This document shows positions 1 through 5,400 of a stretch of 6,743 nucleotides of DNA, piece after piece. The notes beneath the pieces are model-generated. The model saw only the letters and a list, made by a program, of their open reading frames with translations. It ran no database searches and was not told the DNA's origin. Source of the stretch: Clostridia bacterium. GTDB taxonomy: Bacteria > Bacillota_A > Clostridia > Oscillospirales > CAG-272. The stretch covers positions 1-6,743 of the forward strand of contig JAGBGV010000208.1 in assembly GCA_017935805.1 (NCBI GenBank). The letters are read 5' to 3'. The position numbers were made by a program, and so were the translations under genes. How positions within the stretch are numbered: position 1 is the first letter of the stretch; every line of letters begins with the position of its first letter.

Positions 1-275
1 TTAACACCATTATAAGGAGTTAAAACATAAAAATCTTTTAATATGTATTTATTCATTTCACGCCATTCTTTTGTACAAGCTTTCAATGGTTCATAATCCA
101 TTTTTTTATCAGTATAAAAACCTGCAGTAATTGAAAAATGTCCTAAATATGTCGCTCTTAAAATATATTGATCAGTAACACCATTTTCAAGTTGGCCACC
201 AGATTCTTTTCCTACTGCCCCATTGAATGGAATCCATTTAGAAAATGAAGATGTCATTGCTAAACGAATAGCAGC
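1..275 (-). CDS. GH36-type alpha-galactosidase-like protein, internal fragment (truncated both ends)
   Basis: This frame is open on the minus strand from about 275 to base 1 and leaves the window without a stop; it encodes about 90 residues. Read in order, it shows MTSSFSKWIPFNGAVGKE, then DQYILRATYLGHFSI, then LDY-like KKMDYEPLKACTKEWREM, and finally KYILKDFYVLTPYN. This resembles the region of GH36/alpha-galactosidase-like enzymes where a W-L/I-P-Y/F block precedes a 'YxxRS/A' block and a 'GDYYPLTPYS' block. Such enzymes hydrolyse terminal alpha-galactosides of plant oligosaccharides. The codons are AT-rich (AAA, GAA, TTA, CGT), unlike every other gene in the window, and the segment is about 30% GC. 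The N-terminal part, including the catalytic region, is missing because the reading ends at the composition break near 270-290. The frame stays open past that point, so the exact end is uncertain. The family call is from remembered motif resemblance; another carbohydrate-active family is possible. Confidence 0.55.
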
Positions 276-290
276 ACGGATGGGCTGACG
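269..290. other. Abrupt composition and gene-content junction (probable chimera or rearrangement point)
   Basis: Left of this point the sequence is about 30% GC (80 of 270 bases). Right of it, bases 301-600 are 53% GC (158 of 300). A minus-strand glycosidase fragment and a plus-strand glycosidase fragment are joined here head-to-head, each lacking its N-terminal part. On the plus strand the GH127 frame meets a TAG at 269-271. No insertion-sequence end, tRNA or clear long repeat is visible at the join. The breakpoint cannot be placed more precisely by eye. Confidence 0.6.
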
Positions 291-748
291 GTCCGAAGGG
301 GTACACCGCTTACACTCGCGTTTGGAGAAACGATGAGTTGGAGTTGAATTTTGATATGCCGATCAGGCTGCACTATCCCGAAGAGTGGGAAGAGGACGTA
401 ATTTACACCGATATGTCATGCAGCACGGCGGATTTCCAAGCGGCAGGACCGATGACTGTGTATCACCGTGATGATGAGGATGACTACGTTGCCGTGACGA
501 GAGGACCACTTACCCTTGCCGCTGACAGCCGTACGGGAAAGTCTGCGGATTCGGTGTTTGATGTTCCCACAGGCGGAGAAGTATGCGAGAGCAGCATTAT
601 TGACGGTGTGCCTTGTCTTTTGAAGATGAGATTCACCCCTGAGGCGGGCGAGCCATATTATTTGGTGGATTATGCCCACGCGGGACGTGACTGGAATACT
701 GTGATTGCTGCATGGCTGCGAACAAAAAATGAAAAAGGATCGGTTTAG
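272..748 (+). CDS. GH127 (DUF1680, beta-L-arabinofuranosidase-type) glycosidase, C-terminal fragment
   Basis: About 158 in-frame codons lie between the TAG at 269-271 and the TAG stop at 746-748. A TTG at 338 could be read as a start, but the protein similarity begins upstream of it (GYTAYTRVWRNDELEL), so this is a 5'-truncated gene rather than a short complete one. The recognisable pattern is GH127: a 'GY-R-W-x-D-x-LEL-x-F-DMPIRL' beta-sandwich strand pair, then DDYVAVTRGPLTLAADSRTG, matching the family's 'vAlxRGPlVlaxD/E' block. The last part, down to NTVIAAWLRTKNEKGSV, is the C-terminal beta domain. The catalytic (alpha/alpha)6 barrel with its cysteine/glutamate zinc site would lie upstream and is absent. 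Family members remove beta-L-arabinofuranose from plant glycans. A hairpin terminator overlaps the stop codon. The family call is fairly secure; the substrate is not known. Confidence 0.65.
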   Translation, partial: QHGWADGPKGYTAYTRVWRNDELELNFDMPIRLHYPEEWEEDVIYTDMSCSTADFQAAGPMTVYHRDDEDDYVAVTRGPLTLAADSRTGKSADSVFDVPTGGEVCESSIIDGVPCLLKMRFTPEAGEPYYLVDYAHAGRDWNTVIAAWLRTKNEKGSV

Positions 749-761
749 CGCCGGTCCTTTT
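733..761 (+). terminator. Rho-independent terminator overlapping the GH127 stop codon
   Basis: The arms AAAAGGATCGG (733-743) and CCGGTCCTTTT (751-761) form an 11-pair stem with one G-U pair, around a 7-base loop. The loop contains the TAG stop codon (746-748). The A-rich left base and T-rich right base are the usual form of an intrinsic terminator reading rightward. Confidence 0.7.
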
Positions 762-774
762 GCTGTCATGAATC

Positions 775-814
775 AAAAACAGCTTACCGTTGCTCGTGTG
801 AGTCGGTAAGCTGT
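775..814 (-). terminator. Rho-independent terminator for the acyl-CoA ligase operon
   Basis: ACAGCTTACCG (779-789) and CGGTAAGCTGT (804-814) are a perfect 11-base inverted repeat with a 14-base loop. On the minus strand it follows the ligase stop codon by about 10 bases and is followed by a T run (complement of the A's at 775-779). It is oriented for the leftward operon. Rightward readthrough would meet only a weaker pyrimidine tail. Confidence 0.8.
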
Positions 815-823
815 CATTCTTCT

Positions 824-2542
824 TTACTTTACAAGATGTCTCTTGATCTTTCTGGAGGATGTCTTTTCAAATTCAGTCTTTCTGAACTCGATCTTGTGGA
901 TCTGCTTGAAGGAGGGAAGACGCTTGTTCAGAGCTGTGATCGCCTTCTGGATAGTGCCGCGGAGCTCACATTCATCAACATCCTTGTACTTTTCGTATGC
1001 GGGAAGAACGATTGCAACAAGCTTTACGCCGTTTTCCTCTTCTCTGCCCACAACAACGGATTCAGCGATCTCATCGATCTTTTCCAGATATTCCTCGATC
1101 TCCTCGGGGAACACGTTCTTACCGTTGTCAAGGACGATAACTGACTTTGCACGGCCTGTCAGGTAGATGTAGCCGTCCTTATCCATGTAGCCAACGTCGC
1201 CGGTACGGAACCATCCGTCCTCGGTGAATGCAGCTGCGTTTGCTTCTTCGTTGCCCATGTAGCCCATCATTACGTTGTCACCCTTAACCTGGATCTCACC
1301 GCTGATGAAGCCGAGCTCGTTTGTTTCAAGACCGTCGATGCGAACCTCGTTGCAGGGAACTGCAGGACCAACGGAGCCGGGCTTGCGCTTGAAGTAAGGT
1401 GTTACCGCTACGAGAGGAGAGCACTCAGTGATGCCGTATCCCTCGTAAATGGAGATGCCGAAGCTTTCAAAAACAGATGTCAGCTCGGGAGAAAGAGCCG
1501 CGCCGCCGCAGATGATCTTCTTCAGTCTACCGCCGAATGCGGAGCGAACATCCTTGAACACCTTCTCGGAAAGGTCGATGCCTGCAAACTTCAGTGTGTG
1601 AGCCACCTTTGTTGCAACGCCGAGGATCTTATCCTTGCCGGAGTTCTTTGCCTCGCTGAGGATGCGCTTATACATTGTAGTAACAAACAGAGGAACGAGA
1701 GTAAGACCGGTAGGACGGTATTCCTTGAAGTCCTTCATAACGTGACGCAGGGAAGTGCAGGCACAGAATTTCATGCCGTAGCAGCTGCCTGCGATGGTGC
1801 ACATAAGCTCATATGTGTGGTGGAGGGGGAGAACGGAAACGAGAACGTCGTCAGCCTCAAAGTCAACAGTTTCGCAAGCGGACATTACGTTTGAGAAGAT
1901 GTTCTTCTGGCAGAGCATAACGCACTTGGATGTACCTGTTGTGCCGGATGTAAAGAGAAGCTCACAGCAGCGCTCTACGTCTGTATCAGCGAAGAATTCA
2001 GCCTCGCTTGCGCTGCCCATTTTTGCAAGTGTGTCGAGAGAGAGCACATTGCCGTTCGCGGTGGACTCAAGCTCTTCCTGATTAATTGGAATAAGGCAGT
2101 TTACTGTGGGGTGCTTCTGATCAAGGATCATTTCCTTGAATACAGGATTGAACGCCTTTGCGTGAACTACTGCAGATACGTCTGCATATTCAAAGAACTT
2201 TGAAATTTCTGCCGGGTCAAGCTCCTTATCCATGGGAACAACAACGTTGCCGGATGCGAGTGTTGCGAGGTGAGCTGCGATCCAGTAGGGGGATGTTTCT
2301 CCGATCACAGCGATCTTCTTGCCGCCCTCGCCGTAGAGCTCGCGGAAGCCCTTTGCGATATTTGTTACAAGTGCGGCGAAATCAGCGTAGGAGATCTCCT
2401 TTACCTCGCCGTTTTCCTTCCATGCGTAGAAGATTCTCTCGCCGTGTACCTCGTAAGCTGCAAGGAGCTCTGCTACGTTGTTAGCTTCAAGATATATTCT
2501 GTCGGTCTTCTTTTTGTTTACTACTCTGATACGCTTGTTCAT
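824..2542 (-). CDS. AMP-forming acyl-CoA ligase (long-chain fatty acid--CoA ligase-like)
   Basis: This 572-residue member of the ANL adenylating superfamily activates a carboxylate with ATP to an acyl-adenylate, then transfers it to CoA; it is probably cytosolic or membrane-peripheral. The core motifs appear in order: phosphate loop TSGTTGTSK at residues 198-206, YEGYGITE ending at 373, WFRTGD ending at 449 (ribose-binding aspartate), hinge TGRAKSVIV at 462-470, and the C-terminal TSSRKIKRH block, whose K565 is in the place of the catalytic lysine. Length and order fit a complete FadD-like enzyme. The loop reads TSKC where the family usually has PKG, keeping the lysine. The start ATG (2542-2540) follows GGAG with five bases between. 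It lies 53 bases downstream of the MarR gene and is probably co-transcribed with it. Its acyl chain cannot be read from sequence; fatty acid is the default guess, other carboxylic acids are possible. Confidence 0.85.
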   Translation of the reverse strand: MNKRIRVVNKKKTDRIYLEANNVAELLAAYEVHGERIFYAWKENGEVKEISYADFAALVTNIAKGFRELYGEGGKKIAVIGETSPYWIAAHLATLASGNVVVPMDKELDPAEISKFFEYADVSAVVHAKAFNPVFKEMILDQKHPTVNCLIPINQEELESTANGNVLSLDTLAKMGSASEAEFFADTDVERCCELLFTSGTTGTSKCVMLCQKNIFSNVMSACETVDFEADDVLVSVLPLHHTYELMCTIAGSCYGMKFCACTSLRHVMKDFKEYRPTGLTLVPLFVTTMYKRILSEAKNSGKDKILGVATKVAHTLKFAGIDLSEKVFKDVRSAFGGRLKKIICGGAALSPELTSVFESFGISIYEGYGITECSPLVAVTPYFKRKPGSVGPAVPCNEVRIDGLETNELGFISGEIQVKGDNVMMGYMGNEEANAAAFTEDGWFRTGDVGYMDKDGYIYLTGRAKSVIVLDNGKNVFPEEIEEYLEKIDEIAESVVVGREEENGVKLVAIVLPAYEKYKDVDECELRGTIQKAITALNKRLPSFKQIHKIEFRKTEFEKTSSRKIKRHLVK

Positions 2543-2562
2543 ACGTTCTCCAATTCCAAATT

Positions 2563-2579
2563 AAAACGGCTCGTGGCCG
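2563..2579 (-). promoter_or_regulatory. Small GC hairpin with T run between the regulator and ligase genes
   Basis: On the minus strand CGGC-cacga-GCCG is followed at once by TTTT and then AATTT. It sits in the 53-base gap between the MarR stop and the ligase ribosome binding site. The 4-pair stem is too short for a strong terminator but could lower ligase expression relative to the regulator or mark an RNA processing site. The role is inferred. Confidence 0.3.
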
Positions 2580-2595
2580 CGTATTTTTGATTATT

Positions 2596-3045
2596 TTATT
2601 CAGTAATTGCGGTCAAGTTGCCGCTGAGCTTCTCCATAACATTATAGAATATCTCGATATGGTCGGATGATATTCCTTCTGTGGCTTTTTCCACGGTTCC
2701 TTCAACTATTCGGTTGATCTCTCCCATTATCTGTTTGCCGAGAGGAGTGAGGATCATGCGCTTTTTGTACTGCTTTTCGTCTCCCACAGAGAAGTCAACG
2801 TAGCCTTTTTTTCTCAGATCCCCTGCTGTGCGGGAGATGAATGCCTTGTCAACGCCGCACGCCTTTGCAAGCTCGCCCGCTGTCAGTCCGTTCTCGGACT
2901 TATCAAGTGAGCAGAGAAACATGACGTGCATACTGTGCAGGCCGTAGGATGACATCTGGGTGTTTTTATATTTCTGCACCTTTTTGCTGATAGTTTCCAT
3001 TGCCATGGAGAAGCGGAAAAATCTTTTTTCTGCTGTTTTGTTCAT
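2596..3045 (-). CDS. MarR-family winged helix-turn-helix transcriptional regulator
   Basis: This 149-residue protein has the usual MarR length and layout: an N-terminal dimerisation helix region (1-50), a helix-turn-helix in LTAGELAKACGVDKAFISR (54-72), recognition helix and linker through DLRKKGYV, a wing with SVGDEKQYKKRMILT (86-100), and C-terminal dimerisation helices after PLGKQI. MarR dimers bind palindromic operators and usually repress their own gene and a neighbour until a small ligand binds. Here the neighbour is the acyl-CoA ligase immediately downstream, so a lipid, acyl-CoA or aromatic acid ligand is a reasonable guess, in the manner of FabT-like regulators, but unproven. The ATG (3045-3043) follows GAGG with a five-base spacer. 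A strong promoter and a palindrome over the predicted start point support autoregulation. Confidence 0.88.
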   Translation of the reverse strand: MNKTAEKRFFRFSMAMETISKKVQKYKNTQMSSYGLHSMHVMFLCSLDKSENGLTAGELAKACGVDKAFISRTAGDLRKKGYVDFSVGDEKQYKKRMILTPLGKQIMGEINRIVEGTVEKATEGISSDHIEIFYNVMEKLSGNLTAITE

Positions 3046-3077
3046 TTGGACCTCTCCGCAAAAAAATACGCCAAAAT

Positions 3078-3093
3078 TGTTGACGTGTCATCA
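3078..3093. promoter_or_regulatory. Candidate MarR operator overlapping the marR-ligase transcription start
   Basis: TGTTGAC-GT-GTCATCA is an imperfect palindrome: the 7-base arms match at 6 positions. It abuts the -10 box and covers the predicted transcription start of the operon, where a bound MarR dimer would block RNA polymerase. Size and placement fit a MarR site; binding is inferred. Confidence 0.45.
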
Positions 3094-3121
3094 TTGTAAC
3101 ATATGATATAGCTTTTGTCAA
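3093..3121 (-). promoter_or_regulatory. Sigma-70-type promoter of the marR-ligase operon
   Basis: On the minus strand a perfect -35 TTGACA (3121-3116) is followed by a 17-base spacer and -10 TACAAT (3098-3093), five of six to consensus. The predicted start is near 3086, giving a leader of about 40 bases before the MarR ATG. Confidence 0.85.
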
Positions 3122-3132
3122 GGGCGAATGTG

Positions 3133-3154
3133 ACATATATTTCGAAATATTTGT
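3133..3154. promoter_or_regulatory. Palindrome upstream of the marR promoter, possible operator
   Basis: A perfect 14-base palindrome ATATTTCGAAATAT (3137-3150) extends, after one mismatched pair, by three more pairs (ACA/TGT) to 22 bases. It lies 11 bases upstream of the -35 box, and an 8-base palindrome TTGTACAA (3151-3158) overlaps its edge. It could be a second operator, in the space between two divergent promoters. The AT-rich context makes chance palindromes more likely, so this is moderate evidence. Confidence 0.4.
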
Positions 3155-3227
3155 ACAATTTTATATACAAAAACATCCTGCCGCTACATCCCGCATTCGG
3201 TAAGCAGATCTGAATGTTCACACCCAC

Positions 3228-3256
3228 TTGCAAGAATTTCCTGTTTGTGGTATAAT
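3228..3256 (+). promoter_or_regulatory. Promoter of the GtrA-family gene, extended -10 type
   Basis: A -35 TTGCAA (3228-3233), a 17-base spacer and a perfect -10 TATAAT (3251-3256) are preceded by TG one base upstream (3248-3249), giving an extended -10. The predicted start is near 3263, just ahead of the AAGGAG ribosome binding site at 3271-3276. Confidence 0.85.
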
Positions 3257-3284
3257 ATCTCCAAACGAAAAAGGAGATAGCCTT

Positions 3285-3695
3285 ATGTCCGACAAGAAAA
3301 AACAGTTTTTGCAGGCGGTTAAATTCACTCTGTTCTCAATTTCCGCAGGTATCATTCAGATAGGCTCCTTTGCCTTGCTGGAAATATTCATCAAGGATTA
3401 CTGGATCCCGTATCTCATCTCCCTTGTGCTGTCTATTCTGTGGAATTTCACACTGAACCGCCGCTACACCTTCAAGTCAGCCGCCAACGTTCCTGTGGCA
3501 ATGGCAAAGGTGTTCGGATTCTATATTGTATTCACGCCCATCTCAACTTATCTCGGGGATCTTGCCGAAGCTGCGGGAGTAAACGACTTTATCATTCTTG
3601 CAGTTACCATGATCTGCAACTTTGTCCTTGAGTTTTTGTTCTGCAAGTTCGTTGTATACCGCGGAAAGGAAAACACCCTGGAAGAGAAGAAGTAA
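3285..3695 (+). CDS. GtrA-family small membrane protein
   Basis: This 136-residue protein has about four hydrophobic segments (roughly 11-36, 40-56, 72-93 and 101-122). It also has family hallmarks: SILWNFTLNRRYTFKS between segments two and three, and the C-terminal CKFVVYRGKEN after segment four. GtrA-like proteins sit in the cytoplasmic membrane; characterised members are proposed to help flip or supply lipid-linked sugars for modification of cell-surface polysaccharide or teichoic acid. The start is ATG 3285: AAGGAG at 3271-3276 is 8 bases upstream and a full promoter lies before it. A longer reading from TTG at 3228 would begin inside the -35 box and is wrong. No glycosyltransferase partner lies nearby, so the pathway is unknown. 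It has its own promoter and a terminator follows. Confidence 0.85.
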   Translation: MSDKKKQFLQAVKFTLFSISAGIIQIGSFALLEIFIKDYWIPYLISLVLSILWNFTLNRRYTFKSAANVPVAMAKVFGFYIVFTPISTYLGDLAEAAGVNDFIILAVTMICNFVLEFLFCKFVVYRGKENTLEEKK

Positions 3696-3738
3696 GGCGC
3701 AGTCAGTCCTGCTGTGAACTCTTGAAAAACCAAAAAGC

Positions 3739-3778
3739 AAGCGCTTATGACCCATTTTTGTGAGTTATAAGCGCTTTT
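3739..3778. terminator. Bidirectional terminator between convergent GtrA and transporter genes
   Basis: Arms AAGCGCTTATGAC (3739-3751) and GTTATAAGCGCTT (3764-3776) pair over 13 bases with one wobble, around a 12-base loop. TTTTG follows rightward (T's 3775-3778). Leftward, the minus strand has T runs from the A's at 3732-3736 and 3725-3729. It serves both converging genes. Confidence 0.85.
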
Positions 3779-3789
3779 GTTGTATTAAT

Positions 3790-4974
3790 TTACACGAGAA
3801 TCAGGCACAGACCGAGCAGGAGTCCGAGGAAAGTAAAGTTGAGGATGGAGAACAGCTTGATGTAGCTGCCTGCCTTGCCCGGGTTGTGGGAGTTATATGT
3901 TCTGAAGGTAATAAGGCTTGCGAGGGATGAGATGAGAGTGCCGCATCCGCCGATATTCACGCCGTAAAGGAGAGGCTTCCAGCTTTCGGTGAACTTTGAG
4001 AGCAGGATTGCTGAGGGAACATTGGATATACCCTGGCATGAGAAGGACGACACGATGAGGGATGCTTTGTCGGAGTGGGAGAGCAGGCTGCCCATGAGAT
4101 CCGACACCACGGTGATGCGGGACATATTTCCTGAGAAGATAAAGAAGCATACGAAGGTGAGCAGCAAACCGTAGTCAACTTCACGAAGTGCCTGTCTGTC
4201 AAGGAACAGAAGTGCAAGGGGAATGATTATGAGTCCCAGCTGATAGGGGATCGAGCGGAACACCACCAAAATGGACAGGGCGAACAGTGCAAGGTAGATC
4301 ACCAGTCTGCCCTTTGGCATTTCGGATCTGCCGCCTGTGTATGAAACGGGAGTGGCGGGCAGAATGAAGCAGCAGACTGTTATCAGCGCAACAGCAAAGA
4401 GGAAGGGAGGGAGCATTGTCACCATGAACTCACCTGTGGGGATGCCGAAGTATGAGTACAGGTACAGATTCTGGGGATTGCCGAAAGGGGTAAGCATACC
4501 GCCGAGGTTTGCGGCAATGTTTTGCAGAATGAACACAAATGCCATGTGACGCTCGTTGCCTGTGCAATGGAGCACGATGTAACCGAGAGGCAGGAATGTG
4601 ATCAGCGCCATATCGTTTGCGATAAGCATGGAGCCGATGAAGGTTATATATACAAGGGCGATGGTTGCAAGACGGAGATTCTTCGCAAGTGCGATGATCT
4701 TTTCTGCGCACACATAGAAGAAGTTGATTCCCTTCAGTGCACAGATCACCGCGAGAGTGCAGAAGAGGCAGGTGAGAGTGCGGTAGTCGAAATATCCGAG
4801 GTAAGCGGCGTCCGGGGGAACGATCACTGAGGTGACTGCCGCAAGGGCTGCCGCGATGCACAGTACCGGGTTGCGCTTGACGAATAAACCGATTTGCTCA
4901 AGCAGTCTGCTGAGAGAAAAGTGCAGATCGCGGTGGCTGCGGTGGTGTCTCCGTACAACATGAGTTTTGTTCAT
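3790..4974 (-). CDS. SLC13/ArsB-type (ion transporter superfamily) anion permease
   Basis: This 394-residue polytopic membrane protein has about ten or more hydrophobic segments. Two re-entrant, substrate-site-like stretches typical of the superfamily are visible: IANDMALITFLPL (118-130) leading to GGMLTPFGNPQNLYLY (158-173) in the first half, and CQGISNVPSAILLS (313-326) leading to NIGGCGTLISSLASL (340-354) in the second. Family members move dicarboxylates, citrate, sulfate, arsenite or sodium/proton across the cytoplasmic membrane; the substrate cannot be told here. The start is placed at ATG 4974, preceded by GAGG at a proper distance. A start at 5022 would sit at the predicted transcription start. 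The first 20 residues are unusually rich in His and Arg (RRHHRSHRDLH), before a hydrophobic core beginning near 36. The gene is a single unit with its own promoter and terminator. Confidence 0.8.
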   Translation of the reverse strand: MNKTHVVRRHHRSHRDLHFSLSRLLEQIGLFVKRNPVLCIAAALAAVTSVIVPPDAAYLGYFDYRTLTCLFCTLAVICALKGINFFYVCAEKIIALAKNLRLATIALVYITFIGSMLIANDMALITFLPLGYIVLHCTGNERHMAFVFILQNIAANLGGMLTPFGNPQNLYLYSYFGIPTGEFMVTMLPPFLFAVALITVCCFILPATPVSYTGGRSEMPKGRLVIYLALFALSILVVFRSIPYQLGLIIIPLALLFLDRQALREVDYGLLLTFVCFFIFSGNMSRITVVSDLMGSLLSHSDKASLIVSSFSCQGISNVPSAILLSKFTESWKPLLYGVNIGGCGTLISSLASLITFRTYNSHNPGKAGSYIKLFSILNFTFLGLLLGLCLILV

Positions 4975-4999
4975 TATGCCCTCTTTATGTCTGAAATTT

Positions 5000-5023
5000 T
5001 GTGCAATATCACATTTTTGCACA
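5000..5023. promoter_or_regulatory. Inverted repeat in the transporter leader, possible operator or RNA hairpin
   Basis: TGTGCAA (5000-5006) and TTGCACA (5017-5023) are perfect 7-base inverted arms separated by 10 bases. They begin at the predicted transcription start and lie upstream of the ribosome binding site. They could bind a repressor dimer or fold in the mRNA leader; no known binding-site family is assigned. Confidence 0.4.
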
Positions 5024-5031
5024 CAAGCATT

Positions 5032-5060
5032 ATTATAATACTGCGGTGGGGGATAGTCAA
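5032..5060 (-). promoter_or_regulatory. Sigma-70-type promoter of the anion permease gene
   Basis: On the minus strand -35 TTGACT (5060-5055), a 17-base spacer and a perfect -10 TATAAT (5037-5032) are present. The predicted start near 5025 gives a leader of about 50 bases to the ATG at 4974. Confidence 0.85.
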
Positions 5061-5119
5061 TCGGCGATGTGATGATTTTTTTGCCTCCGGCAGGGTTGTT
5101 TTTGGGAATTTGTACTGTG

Positions 5120-5168
5120 CGGGCTTTGCCGCGCCGTTACGGCTGACGATACTTCGTATCGTTGCCCG
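5120..5168. other. Candidate three-way-junction fold in the long intergenic region
   Basis: CGGGC (5120-5124) can pair with GCCCG (5164-5168). Inside are two hairpins: GCCG-tta-CGGC (5133-5143) and ACGATAC-ttc-GTATCGT (5146-5162). The inner 7-pair hairpin is perfect. Pairing works on either strand, so direction is unknown. It could be part of a structured RNA or a palindromic element; no known RNA family is recognised. Confidence 0.35.
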
Positions 5169-5216
5169 GCTGTCCGCATCAAACAGGCTCAAACTGCACT
5201 TTTCTCTTTTATCTTC

Positions 5217-5257
5217 AACCGAACTTATTCGTTTAACCCAAGTTACCGCTATCGCGG
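5217..5257. other. Two short hairpins linking the larger intergenic structures
   Basis: CGAA-ctta-TTCG (5220-5231, extendable by AA/TT after one mismatch) and CCGC-tatc-GCGG (5246-5257) are small four-pair stems. Alone they would be unremarkable. They are listed because they fill the space between the stronger inverted repeats at 5120-5168 and 5261-5294. Confidence 0.2.
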
Positions 5258-5260
5258 AGA

Positions 5261-5294
5261 TGATAAGAGGTGTAAACGTTGACACCTCTTATCA
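5261..5294. repeat. Perfect 13-base inverted repeat (strong hairpin) in the intergenic region
   Basis: TGATAAGAGGTGT (5261-5273) and ACACCTCTTATCA (5282-5294) are perfectly complementary, separated by the 8 bases AAACGTTG, which contain the palindrome AACGTT. No T run follows on either strand, so it is not an intrinsic terminator. Possible roles are a stand-alone RNA stem, a protein-binding palindrome or part of a small mobile palindromic element. Confidence 0.7.
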
Positions 5295-5305
5295 ATCACC
5301 CAACG

Positions 5306-5372
5306 CCAAGGGGACAAGAGCTTGTGTTCGATTGACTCGTCAATCTTCACACTGCGCTGTTTTCCCCTTTGG
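5306..5372. other. Long imperfect hairpin of 67 bases
   Basis: Five nested helices can be traced: CCAA/TTGG, GGGGA/TCCCC, an imperfect AA/TT and AGC/GCT run, GTGT/ACAC (5324-5327 with 5349-5352), and GATTGA/TCAATC (5330-5335 with 5340-5345) capped by CTCG. In total 24 Watson-Crick pairs form with small internal loops. The left strand GGGACAA (5311-5317) could instead pair with TTGTCCC (5382-5388), so two mutually exclusive folds exist. It begins 12 bases after the perfect repeat at 5261-5294. No known RNA family is recognised. Confidence 0.45.
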
Positions 5373-5400
5373 ATACCCCTTTTGTCCCTCGTGCAGCTAA

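Noticed and set aside
3042..3233. 63-codon minus-strand frame upstream of the MarR gene
   Set aside because: It overlays the promoter and palindromes, has no ribosome binding site and resembles no protein.
3228..3284. TTG start giving a 155-residue GtrA-family protein
   Set aside because: The TTG is part of the -35 box of a well-formed promoter; ATG 3285 has a strong AAGGAG at the right distance.
4975..5022. Upstream ATG at 5022 extending the permease by 16 residues
   Set aside because: It falls at the predicted transcription start, and the ATG at 4974 has a good ribosome binding site.
5214..5236. GAAC...GTTT resembling an SOS (LexA) box upstream of uvrB
   Set aside because: The half-site spacing is 6 rather than 4 and the right half is imperfect; it is also more than 300 bases from the uvrB promoter.
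5279..5284. TTGACA resembling a -35 box
   Set aside because: No -10-like sequence lies 16-18 bases downstream; it falls in the hairpin loop and right arm.
4974..5285. Minus-strand frame of 103 codons upstream of the permease
   Set aside because: It starts within the hairpin at 5261-5294, runs through the permease promoter and has no recognisable domain.
4894..5400. Plus-strand frame of 168 codons over the permease start and intergenic region
   Set aside because: It is antisense to the permease N-terminus, has no ribosome binding site, and its composition looks non-coding; the inverted repeats explain the region better.
5060..5400. CRISPR array, tRNA or integron attC site in the inverted-repeat region
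   Set aside because: There are no regularly spaced direct repeats, no tRNA cloverleaf and no integrase or conserved attC core sites.
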